A stretch of 64,000 bases of DNA, taken from Latrodectus hesperus (taxonomy: Eukaryota > Arthropoda > Arachnida > Araneae > Theridiidae). The stretch lies in the NCBI GenBank assembly GCA_037975125.1, contig CM075851.1:73635487-73699486 (forward strand), read 5' to 3'. Positions 16,001-24,238 of this stretch are shown piece after piece. The notes below the pieces were generated by a model. It saw nothing but the letters and a program-made list of their open reading frames with translations, did no database searches and was not told where the DNA came from. Every line of letters begins with the position of its first letter. The first letter of the stretch is position 1. Position numbers and translations under genes: made by a program.

Positions 16001-17544
16001 TCTAATGGCTAACAAGATATAATAAGAAACATTATTTCTAAAGGAATTCATTATTGGAATTTTATAAGACCTATATAAGTTTAAAACTTATTTTACTGTA
16101 ATTAAGATTTGAATTGTAATATTAATGAAAAGTTTTAAAACGTTATACATACAAGTAGTCTAAAATGATTAACTTTTTAACTTTATTTACTAGTTTTGTA
16201 CAACCAAACTTAGGATTTGTTTTTTCATTGGTGTACAAATTAGTTTGAGATGGATATTGAAGTAAAATTTACAAACATTAACTAATCCCATCTTGAAGTG
16301 TATCCAAGCTTTCATTTGAATGATCATCATTTAGGCCTTCAGAAAGTTTAATGGTTCATGGGCTTGATTCACCATATCAAATGTTGATTTTCTTGTGTCA
16401 AAAGAATAAAATAAAACCATTGAGCCACAAATAAATAAACCAATAAGTTTTGCGTTTGAGATACATTCACTAATAAAATTTTATTTGTACTCTTAACAAG
16501 AATTTATTTTAAATTATGCTTCACTCAAATTTCTAAATCTATATATTGTAAAATTTTTTATCAAATAATTGAGATTAAATGCATGTAATTGATATATGTA
16601 AAAATTGAGATATGTAAAATTATATGTATGCATTTAAAGAAGTTGAGTGTGGTCTCTAGATCTTTATTTAGCTTTATGTAACTAAGACTTATTCAAAGGC
16701 AAGGTATAAAAAATGTTGAATTATGTGTGTGCTCACAAAGTATTTTAAAATTGAAGAAATCTTTCCTTGAAACTTTTTATTAGTCTAATAGTGGTACATA
16801 ACTATAAATTAAAAATGAATCAAAGAATTTTCTGTTACAAGTGAAGCCAAGTTATGAACTTAAAAAATTTTGCAGCATGAGACTTTATTTATAAAAAAAG
16901 TACTTGAATATTTTTAATGTTGTGACCATAAAATTTTAACATGCTCAATTTCAAAATGCTGATATTAGAAATCTTATACCAGTTATCATTTTTATTTTTG
17001 TTATAAATATCAAAGAAATTCTTGAACACTTCTTAAATGTTAAGGTCAATAAATAAAAAAGTACTAGGAATTTATTGTTTCACATTAAATTATGTTAGAT
17101 ATAAGCGTACTTATCAGTAATGAAATTAATATTCTTAATGAGAATTTATCTGAAAAAAAATAACCTAGCAATTGTATTTCTTAAATACATTTACAATCGA
17201 ATAGTAAGATTTAAGGTATATATTTTAAAATATTACTTTATTTTTAAAAATATTTTATAAAGAAAAGTTAATTCCAATTTAATGTTGCAGGTACTGAAGC
17301 GAAAATCTGTTCTGCAATCGCAAGAGGTTTTCACAATTACTCTGAACTGGTATCCAAAAAGATGGAATTAAAAGAGAACACCAGTTTGGAGGATGCTTTG
17401 GATGAAATGCAATCCAAAATGCAAGCTTGGAAAGCTGCTTTGTCACTTACTATTTTAACAATTCAGTGTGATTTATTGATTGTAAATGAGTTTAATGAAT
17501 TAGTTGTTAAGGAATTTCATCAAAATGTAATGGGAAATTTATAG
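587..17544 (+). CDS. MKKS: MKKS/BBS6-like group II chaperonin, 3' seven exons (5' part outside window)
   Basis: Joined exons 587-993, 1076-1211, 5238-5381, 5738-5905, 7576-7686, 9001-9184 and 17291-17544 give 1404 nt (467 residues plus stop) with compatible phases and GT/AG borders. MKKS is a divergent CCT-type chaperonin that helps assemble the BBSome in ciliated cells. Visible support: the apical-domain style segment ILVHGIVDTDIAIF followed by HSILLLSEIP in exon 4; the segment CSVILCHPNP followed by LLPGCGETE in exon 6, matching the MKKS pattern of a strand, an amphipathic helix and a GGG-x-TE-like turn; and the C-terminal helix with AWKAALSLTILTIQ in exon 7. A full MKKS is about 570 residues, so roughly 100 N-terminal residues are left of base 1. 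The conserved chaperonin GGG is altered to PGCG, as expected of a non-canonical chaperonin. BBS10, BBS12 or a very divergent CCT subunit are less likely alternatives. Confidence 0.72.
1076..1211 (+). CDS. MKKS: MKKS-like exon (b)
   Basis: Starts after TTTGTAG at 1075; the first A completes the split lysine codon from the previous exon. Contains VIDGLVIKSKLLSQYDFKVS, the place where CCT proteins carry a G-L-V-L strand before the apical domain. Donor CTG/GTAATT leaves phase 0. An upstream AG at 1053 is possible but would run into an in-frame stop. Confidence 0.62.
1515..1568. repeat. (TA)n microsatellite
   Basis: About 27 TA units directly abut the 5' truncation point of the retrotransposon. 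Confidence 0.95.
1570..3951 (+). CDS. reverse transcriptase/RNase H polyprotein, C-terminal part
   Basis: The frame is open from 1570; the first ATG is 1681 (756 residues from there). Visible domains, numbered from that ATG: RT fingers with IPKPGKD and YRPISLSSFF (about 38-65), AFDNTSHP (about 130), GCPQGGVLSPLLWNL (about 180-195), catalytic YADD (Tyr 214), RNase H1 starting at WYTDGSLK (Asp 483) with later IFSDSQAALKAL and WVPGHKGIEGNEKAD, then a C-terminal CRKC-x-HIIYEC zinc knuckle (about 699-716). This order, RT, RNase H, zinc knuckle, is typical of I- and R1-group elements. The frame has no internal stop over 794 codons, so the insertion is young, but the missing endonuclease makes it inactive. 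Confidence 0.92.
1570..4043 (+). mobile_element. 5'-truncated non-LTR retrotransposon (RT plus RNase H, I/R1-like)
   Basis: Element relic in intron 2 of the MKKS-like gene. It begins mid-pol at the first recognisable RT segment, just after the (TA)n tract, and ends in a short 3' UTR with a (GAA)n tail at 4029-4043, followed by another (TA)n tract. No endonuclease or gag ORF is present. The gene orientation matches the host gene. A 45-bp copy of the same 3' end occurs at 40045-40089. Confidence 0.9.
4029..4098. repeat. (GAA)n tail followed by (TA)n microsatellite
   Basis: Five GAA units form the element's 3' tail and run into a second (TA)n tract (4044-4098 with small interruptions). With the 1515-1568 tract this brackets the insertion, so the target was probably a TA microsatellite. 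Confidence 0.85.
4868..4975 (+). repeat. degenerate SINE-A fragment
   Basis: Aged copy of the tRNA-derived SINE seen intact at 23865-24036: recognisable are CAGTTAGCACT, a GTTCAAAAGTTCATG segment and TTGAATCTCATCTTG (B-box region). Confidence 0.5.
5238..5381 (+). CDS. MKKS: MKKS-like exon (c)
   Basis: Acceptor ATTGCAG, phase 0 start (VIKGSITFEYVHLGYN), phase 0 end at AAA/GTGAAT. It carries the start of the apical domain and the helix HEKDIWLKKCCDLLIK. It follows the 4-kb intron that received the retrotransposon. Confidence 0.62.
5738..5905 (+). CDS. MKKS: MKKS-like exon (d), apical-domain strand-helix unit
   Basis: Acceptor TTTTTAG and donor AAA/GTAAGT flank exactly 56 codons. The pattern VNTILVHGIVDTDIAIFCST, then HSILLLSEIP, is the chaperonin motif in which a missing-gene-product strand (V-L-V-x-G-I-V-D) leads to a helix and a second strand. 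This is one of the two most diagnostic exons. Confidence 0.68.
5906..7110. other. intron, nothing recognised
   Basis: AT-rich intron of the MKKS-like gene before the nested SINEs. No coding or repeat similarity was seen. Confidence 0.4.
7119..7510 (+). repeat. SINE-A copy interrupted by an antisense SINE-B fragment
   Basis: The SINE-A head and B-box (TGGGTTTGAATTCCACCTTG) run to about 7215 and its 3' part resumes at 7432 with TGTAAATCCCAGT and ends in CAAACCAACCAAACC. The break point is flanked by the duplication TCACTA at 7210-7215 and 7432-7437. Confidence 0.75.
7216..7431 (-). repeat. SINE-B 3' fragment inserted in SINE-A
   Basis: Reads as the reverse complement of the body of the full SINE-B at 14378-14652: shared are GGGCCCTGGGATGTGAAGCA, AGTTAGGTGGTCA and CCCACTGAATGGATGAAA. 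The tRNA-like head is missing. Confidence 0.72.
7576..7686 (+). CDS. MKKS: MKKS-like exon (e)
   Basis: Acceptor TATTTAG, 37 codons, donor TGG/GTAATG, phase 0 on both sides. It encodes the end of the apical domain (VISNVKIKKWNLGSDE) and CEYFCIDIESVTQW leading into the returning intermediate domain. The exon begins with ATG, but that methionine is internal. Confidence 0.6.
8678..8855 (+). repeat. degenerate SINE-A copy
   Basis: Contains GATTAGTGCTCTAGC, GTAGGTTTGAATCTCC (B-box) and a 3' part with GTCCCAATCTAATAAGC and GACCATTGAAAAGG, in the same order as the intact copy at 23865. Confidence 0.65.
9001..9184 (+). CDS. MKKS: MKKS-like exon (f), diagnostic PGCGETE turn
   Basis: Acceptor CTTCTAG, donor ACTA/GTAAGT (phase 1 end). 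CSVILCHPNP, a long amphipathic helix and LLPGCGETEKCIFNHLRSF line up with the vertebrate MKKS segment that has a cysteine-flanked strand and a GGG-C-T-E turn. Here the first glycine of the turn is proline. Confidence 0.72.
9185..12726. other. large intron, left part, nothing recognised
   Basis: AT-rich intron of the MKKS-like gene. Short reading frames here are isolated and look like chance. Confidence 0.4.
12727..12908 (+). repeat. degenerate SINE-A copy
   Basis: AGTTAGCACTCTAGC, GTTCAACAGTTCATG, CTACCTTGGTCAGG and the 3' segment CACCGTTGAGCCACAAAACA follow the SINE-A order. Confidence 0.7.
14378..14652 (+). repeat. full-length tRNA-derived SINE-B with 13-bp target duplication
   Basis: The head is tRNA-like: A box in GGTGGCTTAGTGGCAGC and B box AGGTTCGATCCT, followed by a roughly 200-bp unrelated body. 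It is bounded by a perfect direct repeat TAAATTCTCTTTT at 14365-14377 and 14653-14665. No tRNA function is expected because the cloverleaf is not followed by a terminator but by the SINE body. Confidence 0.88.
16320..16445 (+). repeat. very degenerate SINE-A relic
   Basis: Weak but ordered matches: GGCCTTCAGAAAG, GGTTCATGGGCTTGATTC and the terminal AACCATTGAGCCACAAA. Confidence 0.4.
17291..17544 (+). CDS. MKKS: MKKS-like terminal exon (g) with stop
   Basis: Starts after TGTTGCAG. The first GT completes a serine codon and the frame continues TEAKICSAIARGFHNYSELV to stop TAG at 17542-17544. The helix with KMQAWKAALSLTILTIQCD is the C-terminal equatorial helix that carries the nucleotide-proximal segment in CCT proteins; no classical ATPase D is evident, as in MKKS. 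An 8.1-kb intron precedes it. Confidence 0.66.
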
Positions 17545-17570
17545 TTTTTTAAATTTTTTTTACTATTGAC

Positions 17571-17576
17571 AATAAA
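17571..17576 (+). promoter_or_regulatory. polyadenylation signal AATAAA of the MKKS-like gene
   Basis: A canonical hexamer lies 27 bases after the TAG stop of the chaperonin-like gene. This implies a very short 3' UTR. Confidence 0.55.
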
Positions 17577-17827
17577 TTGAAATGTATAAAAACATTCTCT
17601 TATATTAAAATTCTCTTAATAAAAGTGGCAGCCATTTGATTTAATATCGATTATACATTCACTCTTAACACTTCTTAAATGTAGTTGAATCTGTGGTTAA
17701 AGTGAAGCTTGAAGATCTTATTCATGTTTTTAAAAAATTTAGATATTCAGTTTTCTAACATTGATTTGAAAATTTATATTTATATCATTATTTGAAGCTT
17801 TACAACAGTTAGGGCGTTAAAATCAAC

Positions 17828-18115
17828 ATGAAGGTAAGTTTATTGTGATTGAATGCATTTAAATGTTTAGCATAATTAACATAAAATTAATTTAATCATA
17901 AAAGTTTAAAAAAATTTGATGTCACTATAAATAGTATAGTACCACAGATTGCTAAAGAAGAAATAGATTTAACATATCAAAACACTATTAAGATTATCAA
18001 GTCTTGTGAAATCATTATGGGACGCTCAAGTATGACATTGGTATCTTCAAGGAAGAAGGTTGTGATTTTGTTTACGAAGTGTTATCGTTTTCTATCCACA
18101 GCTCTGGACTTATAG
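17828..18115 (+). CDS. possible small spliced ORF, unrecognised
   Basis: ATGAAG at 17828-17833 is followed at once by a strong donor GTAAGT. An acceptor ACCACAG ends at 17947, after which a frame stays open for 55 codons (IAKEEIDLTYQNTIKIIKSC onward) to TAG at 18113-18115. Joined length would be 57 residues. Nothing in it is recognised, and it may be chance or the start of an upstream exon for the DUF4806 gene. Confidence 0.2.
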
Positions 18116-18718
18116 CTCAGGATAATATCTGACAAATTCAAATTGTTACTGCTGTTACAAGTAAACAAATAAAAATATTTGATAGGTTTAAGTTTCTTTT
18201 TGGAGATTTACCCCTTTTCTAGAAAAAATAGCATGAACAATTGGTAACACAAACTAAGAGTTACATGAAAAAAAATTTCCTTATCAAATTTGAAGCTCTT
18301 TAAAATGAATTTGTATTGATCAGACTAGCATATTTTTATAATAGGTTTATACTCTTACAAAGTCTTTATAAACATGATGTGATGTATTTGATTTATTATC
18401 AGCTAATGACATCCAATAGCATGTACTTTGTAATATCTTTTTTTAGTGACTTATACTAAATATAATTTTTCAATATTTTCTTATAAAGTGACAATAAGAG
18501 ATCAGTAAACTTTAGATTAATTCACTCACTTTTTCAGCCAAGAGTCCGAATAACTTAAAGGTTATAATGTCTTGATATTAAAAATAATCCATTATAATCA
18601 TTATCTATTATCGTTTATGTTTTTCGACAGAATAGCTCCAAATACAGAAATCCTTTCTCATAAATCTCGTGCTTTAATCATTTTTGTTTTAAGTCTTTAT
18701 TGTAATGAAAAGCTATAT

Positions 18719-18960
18719 ACACCCATACAACCACACACGTCTATTAGACGTCTTTTAAAGATCCATAGAGTCCAAAAGACGTCCTGGATACATTTTGGAT
18801 GTCATAGACGTCCGTAGAAAGATGTGAACTGGATGGTATTCTGTCGACTACATCTGAACGTCGGATTGACATCCACAATGGATGAGTTTTCGAATATTAA
18901 CATTTGGATCTGTAATAGACGTAATTTATATGTCCATGATAGATGTAATTTGGACGTCCA
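18719..18960 (+). repeat. left GACGT-rich inverted end
   Basis: Dense in the palindrome GACGTC and its half TAGACGT (18739, 18748, 18779, 18806, 18918, 18952). Its outermost part is the inverted counterpart of 24196-24238. Confidence 0.6.
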
Positions 18961-19010
18961 TGATGGATGTACTTAAGACATTCATAATGGATGTTATCTG
19001 GACATATATT
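18915..19010 (+). repeat. 24-bp tandem array, four units
   Basis: Units start at 18915, 18939, 18963 and 18987, with the pattern ATRGATGTAATTTGGACRTC plus CATG. The array is subterminal in the candidate element and contains GACGT-type motifs. Confidence 0.85.
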
Positions 19011-20013
19011 AAAAGTAGGTAATTAACTGCAATTGTTATTATTTTTAGTTATTGCTTCCATAATTTTAAATTATCGTTTGCCTCACAGTCTAGAGTCATT
19101 TATTGCTACATTACGAAGTGTTTAACGAAGTAAGTTAAAAAATAATTGCTTTTCTTTTATCGATTCATATTTTAGTATTTTTAAATAACTTATTTTTATT
19201 TCTAAGAAGTCATAATAGAAATAAGGTTTAAAACCTGAATAGTGTTATTTAAGAGTAGAAAACCTACCATGTTTAAGTGTATTTTTACTTTAAAAAATTA
19301 CATTTCTAACTATTTTAAATTAATGTTAAAAGATACATATTGCTTTTATTTATAAAATGTGCTTGATAACAGAATGTAATAATTTTTTTATATCATTAAA
19401 TTTTCCAGTTAATTTTAGGCTGAGAAAATGCAAACACTGTGATTAGGGTGAAAATTTCTGGAAGAAAATTAATTATACCACAAAATAATTTTCTTAAATA
19501 AAAACCATTTTTATGTCCTGCAATTCAAAATATTTTTCTCTCTAAAATTACTTTTATTTATTATTATTTTGTCAAAGACTTCTGTATTTATCTCTTGATT
19601 TCAACAAGATAAATATTATTCAATATTAGGATTTGATTCAAATTTATAAAATTTATTTTGAAGATAGTCTTAATTCTAAGATTTAATGTTTAGTTAAAAT
19701 ACTTTTTACTGTTGAATTAAAAAGCTGAGTGTTTTTTATTGAATATCTAATTTTAAAATCCATAATTCAAAATTTTGCTACTTAACAAGAAAAAATTATA
19801 TCACCCAATTATTTTAATGTATGCGGGACTAATATTTCAAATGAAGATCTGTTAAAATGTGTACTTGAAATTAATTTTTATATTTTGTTGTTAAATGGAA
19901 GATATGTTTATTTCCTATATACCCAGATTTGGAATTCTTACTTTCCTGGAGAATCTTCTGGAAGATTTATATTTGTTGTCCACTAAAAGTTCTAGAATTT
20001 GAAGTATTGATTC

Positions 20014-23000
20014 ATGGTAAGTATTTTTTTATTTTAAGGAAAAATGATGTTTAAAATTATGTAAAATCATTTAGTATGAAATGTTTACATCTTCAGTGAT
20101 TAAGCATTTAGAATGTGACTGTGTGTGATCTGTGAATGTAATTTTCTATAATATTTTCTGTACACTTAATTTGGTAGCAAAATTTCCTTCTTCCATAATG
20201 CTTGTAATGCTGTATATTTTGTGTATATTCTTATTTTGTATTATTTTGTTTAATACTCTTACAAAAACCATCTCATCATAATATCTTCAAAATAAATTGT
20301 TTTTTTAATTACACTTTATATATCTAAGTAAATTAATATAAAAATGCTCATTTTCAGGACGAAATCATAGATTATAATAGCAAATGAAACTCTTCATACA
20401 TTGATTTCATTTCTACTAAAGTTATTTTTAAATCAATATAGTTAAAACCTATTTGTATGAGAATAATTTAGTTTATTGTAAAAAGTGAAATTAGTAACTA
20501 ACTAAAATTTCTGAAATTCAATCCATTTGCTTGTATGTGTATATTCTGAAAGGAAGTTTAGAAGTGAAATTAAAAACAAAATGCTTACGTAAACAGAACA
20601 ACGAAAAAAGTTTCTGGAATGAATATTATATGTGTATTTCCATTAAAATTTGTTGATTAATTTGATTTAATAAATGATGCTATGATTTAGTTTTAAACTG
20701 AAACATCAATATTCTATTTTTAATTGTATTCCTTTAAAATTATATTGTAGTAATTCACTTTTCTAGACTTCAATGACAGGCAAAAATAAACTGAATGGCA
20801 TCTACGTTTCAATCAATAACCTGGTTTTTAGTTCTATTAAATATCTGTCTTTATTGATCTAATTTGTATATTATTAAAAAAAATGTACACATTTCATCAC
20901 AGTAAATATCATTTATTAAATATTGATTGGAAATTCATTTTTTCTATAGTAAGTGTTTCATATTCTTCTCTGCTAGGCATGAAAAATTACTTATGATAGG
21001 CTGAACCTAGTTTCTAATAAAATGAAAAAATTGTTTTATAAATAGTTAGCTTTTTATATTTATAATTTTAAATATTTTTATTGTGTTATGCTTTAATTAC
21101 TTTGGTTGATAAAGTTGAATTGTATTTTAAGAGATAAAATGTACCTCATTTACAAATTCTAAATTTTATTTTCATTTTCAGTTAAATGAGAATAAAAATA
21201 TATATACCTGAGGATGAGATTAAATTTAAAATAAGCAAATCAAAAAAAAATTTTCATTTTTCTGTATTATTTAAGCTCATTTGGAACTAATGTAGAGCAA
21301 GAGAAAATAAATCTTCTAAAGGATTAAAAACATCTTAATTTGTTTCTACTAAGTGCAAATTGTGTAAATAAACATTTCAAGTATTAAATTTTATTAAGAG
21401 TTTACTGTTGTAAAAATGATAATGTTTAATCAAAACATTTAATATATTCCTTAGTAAATAACAATTATGTTTATATTGAGCACTCATATGTAAATTAAAT
21501 TCTCTATTTGATTATTTAAGTTCTGCTCTTTTAATGGCAATGTTAAATTTTACATATTAATCTAACTCTTGATTTACTAATTTCAAGATTCATTACAAAT
21601 TTTAGATGTTTTGTAATTTCAGTTATTTAATCAATTCCAAAGGGTAAAAGATTAAATATTGTATTTTCCTCAGAAATTAGTCCCTTAGGTTTAGCATATA
21701 TGTAATTAAAAAGATAAACATTTCTAAAATTGGTATTATGATATTTGACGTGCAATGGATCTAAACTGGACCAAAATGAGAAGTCTACTGGATTAGAGTA
21801 CGTCCACCTGATGTCATATCGACGTCTACTGGACAAAATTGTGTCATTTGGGACTGTTATTATACTAAAGTTGATTTGATTTTGTATTGTTTAAATAGTT
21901 ATTTTTTATAAATACTTTTTTAAATGTAGGAATACATCACAGATTTATTTTTCTAAAACTTATGAGAGTTTTATGCTGTAAATAATAATTATTATGACTA
22001 TATAATGTATGCATGTTGTTAAAATTAATACAGTAATTTAAATTTTAAATTATATAATGGTTTTAATTATAAAATATTTATATTTTTATTTTATTTATTT
22101 ATTTATTTATTTATTTTTATTTTTATTTATTTATTTATTTTTTTTTTTTGTTTCAGTGCCACTTTTTAAGCTTGTCTGGAGGAACTTCTTCTGAGAATTG
22201 CACCATAAGCATCATGAAAAAATTAATAACCAATGAACTTGCATCTGAGTTCAGTTATTTTGGTGCTAAGGATAAGAAATCTTTTAATGGACTAAGTATG
22301 AAGCAGTTAGTTTTTGGTAAGTGCAATGTTTGAATAAGCATGTTATTGAAAGTTTTCTTTTGTAGAAATGACGGGAAAAATATTTCTCATAAAAAAAAAT
22401 TTTTTTTTTTAATGAAATGTATTTATGTAAGTGCTAATATGTTAATTCAATTCTCTGTTTGATTACACTGTTCCCATTATAAAAGTAATCTTCAAATCTA
22501 TCTTTGAAGGTTTTTGGAACATATTTTAAACATTTTGTAATTTTAATTATTTAATCTAACACAAAGGTTACAATATTTACAAAGCTGTTATTTCTTAGAA
22601 ATTGAATTGGTAATTAGATATTTAAAATATTTACTAAATTAAAAATATATTTCTAACTATGCTATTATAAAGTTACTTAATGTCTTAAATTAGAGAAGGA
22701 AATTTTTACATTTTTCTGATTAATTTATGCTGTTTTTTACTAATAAGATTTACATCCAATTACTTTTATGTACTAATCAGATTGATAAGTAATAAATATT
22801 CATGAAAATTGTCTTCTGGAATTTTACTATTATTTTGTCTGAGGTTATTGATCTTAAAATGTTAATCGTTATTGTTAATTATTTTAAATGTACTTAATTT
22901 TATTTTCAGATGCTGTGCAGTATTCAAAGACAACCGATGGTGAAATGAAAACTTTGATAATGAACTGGTTATGTCATGCAAAAGCAAGATTTATCAATGA

Positions 23001-23022
23001 AAGAATCAAACATTTCAGTTAA
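20014..23022 (+). CDS. DUF4806-domain small protein, spliced
   Basis: Exons 22157-22316 and 22910-23022 are solid: acceptor TTTCAG, donor TTTTG/GTAAGT with phase 1, acceptor ATTTTCAG, stop TAA at 23020-23022. The joined protein has LSLSGGTSSENCTISIMKKL, then ITNELASEFSYFG, KKSFNGLSMKQLVFDAVQ and MNWLCHAKARF. This matches the DUF4806 layout: an L-S-x-x-GG turn, a helix ending in LLTNELA-like, an aromatic-G-x-K-x-K-x-F loop, then a hydrophobic helix and a terminal W-L helix. The start is uncertain. ATG at 20014-20016 directly before a perfect donor (GTAAGT) would give 91 residues; ATGAAG at 17828 is an alternative. DUF4806 has no known activity; it is common and expanded in arthropod genomes. 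PolyA signal AATAAA at 23135-23140. Confidence 0.6.
21740..21857 (+). repeat. 118-bp GACGT-family insertion with TATTAT duplication
   Basis: About 88% identical by eye to 24118-24236 in the same orientation (TATTTGACGTGC, GATCTAAACTGGACCAAAA, TGATGTCATATCGACGTCTA). It is flanked by TATTAT at 21734-21739 and 21858-21863; the related uninterrupted sequence near 22665 has a single CTATTAT. Confidence 0.65.
22081..22149. repeat. (TTTA)n and poly-T tract
   Basis: About 14 imperfect TTTA units followed by ten T, ending at the acceptor of the DUF4806 exon. Confidence 0.9.
22157..22316 (+). CDS. DUF4806 exon, N-terminal half
   Basis: Preceded by a (TTTA)n/T-rich tract that serves as an extreme polypyrimidine tract before TTTCAG. 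Reads CHFLSLSGGT onward and ends with the first base of the Asp codon at 22316. Confidence 0.65.
22910..23022 (+). CDS. DUF4806 exon, C-terminal half with stop
   Basis: AT completes the Asp codon; the frame reads AVQYSKTTDGEMKTLIMNWL and ends RIKHFS-stop. The MNWLCHAKARF helix corresponds to the terminal tryptophan-leucine helix of DUF4806. Confidence 0.65.
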
Positions 23023-23864
23023 TTAATATTTCTCTACAATGTAAATAATTAGAATTGTGTGCATTTAAAAAAAATCAATCAGTTTTTTCTTGAATTAATT
23101 AATATCTACTCTCTTTTGCTGGAATGTTTTCTTAAATAAATTTTAACTTTTACAAAGAAAAATAATTCAGCTTTTAAACAATTAAATAAGTAATTTTCAG
23201 AATTTTTTGTCATAATAGTTTGGAATATTCGATTAAGTGGAAAATTTTAGTTAAAAGAGAAACTTATTTTTTTTTAATCTTGTACAAAAAAAAAAGACAT
23301 AAAATATTAGACTGAGAAATAAATAGTTCTTATAAATTTCTCTTACTACAAAATTGATTTAAAAAACTATGAATAATTTGCCAGATTTTAAAATAAAAAA
23401 ATTACACTCTACAAATAAAAATATCCTGGACTATTTTATTGTTACTCTCTAGTTATAATAGTAATTCTCTCATATATTTATGCATTCACTGGAAACTTCT
23501 TAGAAGTAATTTCAACTTTTCCAAAGAAAAAAAAATCGTTTTATTTTAAACAATAAGAAATTAAATTTTCAAAAGGTTAACTTTAAAATAATGAGCATAA
23601 AAATAATGCTAATTTATCAATTGTGAGAATTTTATCACATTAAACTTGAACAGTAAATCTGTCAAAAATCTAGGATATTTGACTGAAAATCTTAAAAAAT
23701 GTGATGCAAAAGCAATTTCATAAATAACAAGCTAATTAAAAACAATTTTCTCATTGTCTAGTGGATAAAAATATATGAGCCACTAAGATAGATGAGGGAT
23801 TATTTCAATATCTTCGCATATCTAGAATACATCCATAAAACTACCTAGTATTGAGCAGTGCGTA

Positions 23865-24036
23865 GCCGAGCTGGCATCTGAATGGTTAGCGCTCTTGCCT
23901 TCGGTTCAACAGTTCGTGGGTTCGAATCCCACCTTGGGCATGGATGTTTGTAGTGGTTCGGAATCCACTTAAAGCCGTAAGTCCCGGTCTAACTAGCAAA
24001 AAATGACCGTTGAGCGACAAACAAACCGAAACCAAC
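23865..24036 (+). repeat. intact tRNA-derived SINE-A with 13-bp target duplication
   Basis: The head has the Pol III B box GGGTTCGAATCCCACC and an A-box region GGTTAGCGCTCTTGCC. The body includes GTGGTTCGGAATCCACTT and GACCGTTGAGCGACAAAC. Perfect direct repeat TGAGCAGTGCGTA lies at 23852-23864 and 24037-24049. This is the least decayed SINE-A copy in the window. Confidence 0.9.
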
Positions 24037-24049
24037 TGAGCAGTGCGTA

Positions 24050-24238
24050 TTAATACATCCAAGTTTCCTCCATGAACCATCCAATGGCAACGTCTCGTAG
24101 ACGTAATATAGGTGGATATTTGACGTGCCATAGATCTAAACTGGACCAAAAAGAGACGTCTATTGGATTAGAATACATCCCGCTGATGTCATATCGACGT
24201 CTACTGGACGAAATTGTGTTGTATGGGTATAGCACACT
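24050..24238 (+). repeat. right GACGT-rich end
   Basis: Contains AACGTCTCGTAGACGT, GACGTG, AGAGACGTCTATTGG and ATATCGACGTCTACTGG. Its last 40 bases are the inverted match of the left end at 18719. The same family inserted as a short piece at 21740. Confidence 0.6.

Larger units (their letters stand above)
18719..24238 (+). mobile_element. candidate DUF4806-carrying element with GACGT-rich inverted ends
   Basis: The left edge reads ACCCATACAACCACACACGT; the reverse complement of the right edge (24238 leftward) reads ACCCATACAACACAATTTCG. After a short divergent stretch both continue into TAGACGTC. Several GACGT motifs lie just inside each end (left 18735-18960, right 24090-24205). Between them sits the DUF4806-like gene. 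A clear target duplication was not found; the left flank ends CTATATAC and the right flank starts TATAGC. A SINE (23865-24036) has inserted near the right end. It could be two unrelated insertions of the same repeat family in opposite orientation. Confidence 0.4.

Noticed and set aside
23865..23945. tRNA gene-like sequence with A and B boxes
   Set aside because: It is the head of a SINE: non-tRNA body follows, with target duplications on both sides. The same holds at 14378 and 29943.
18719..24238. Maverick/Polinton or other large virus-like element
   Set aside because: No polymerase, integrase, protease or capsid-type coding sequence between the inverted ends.
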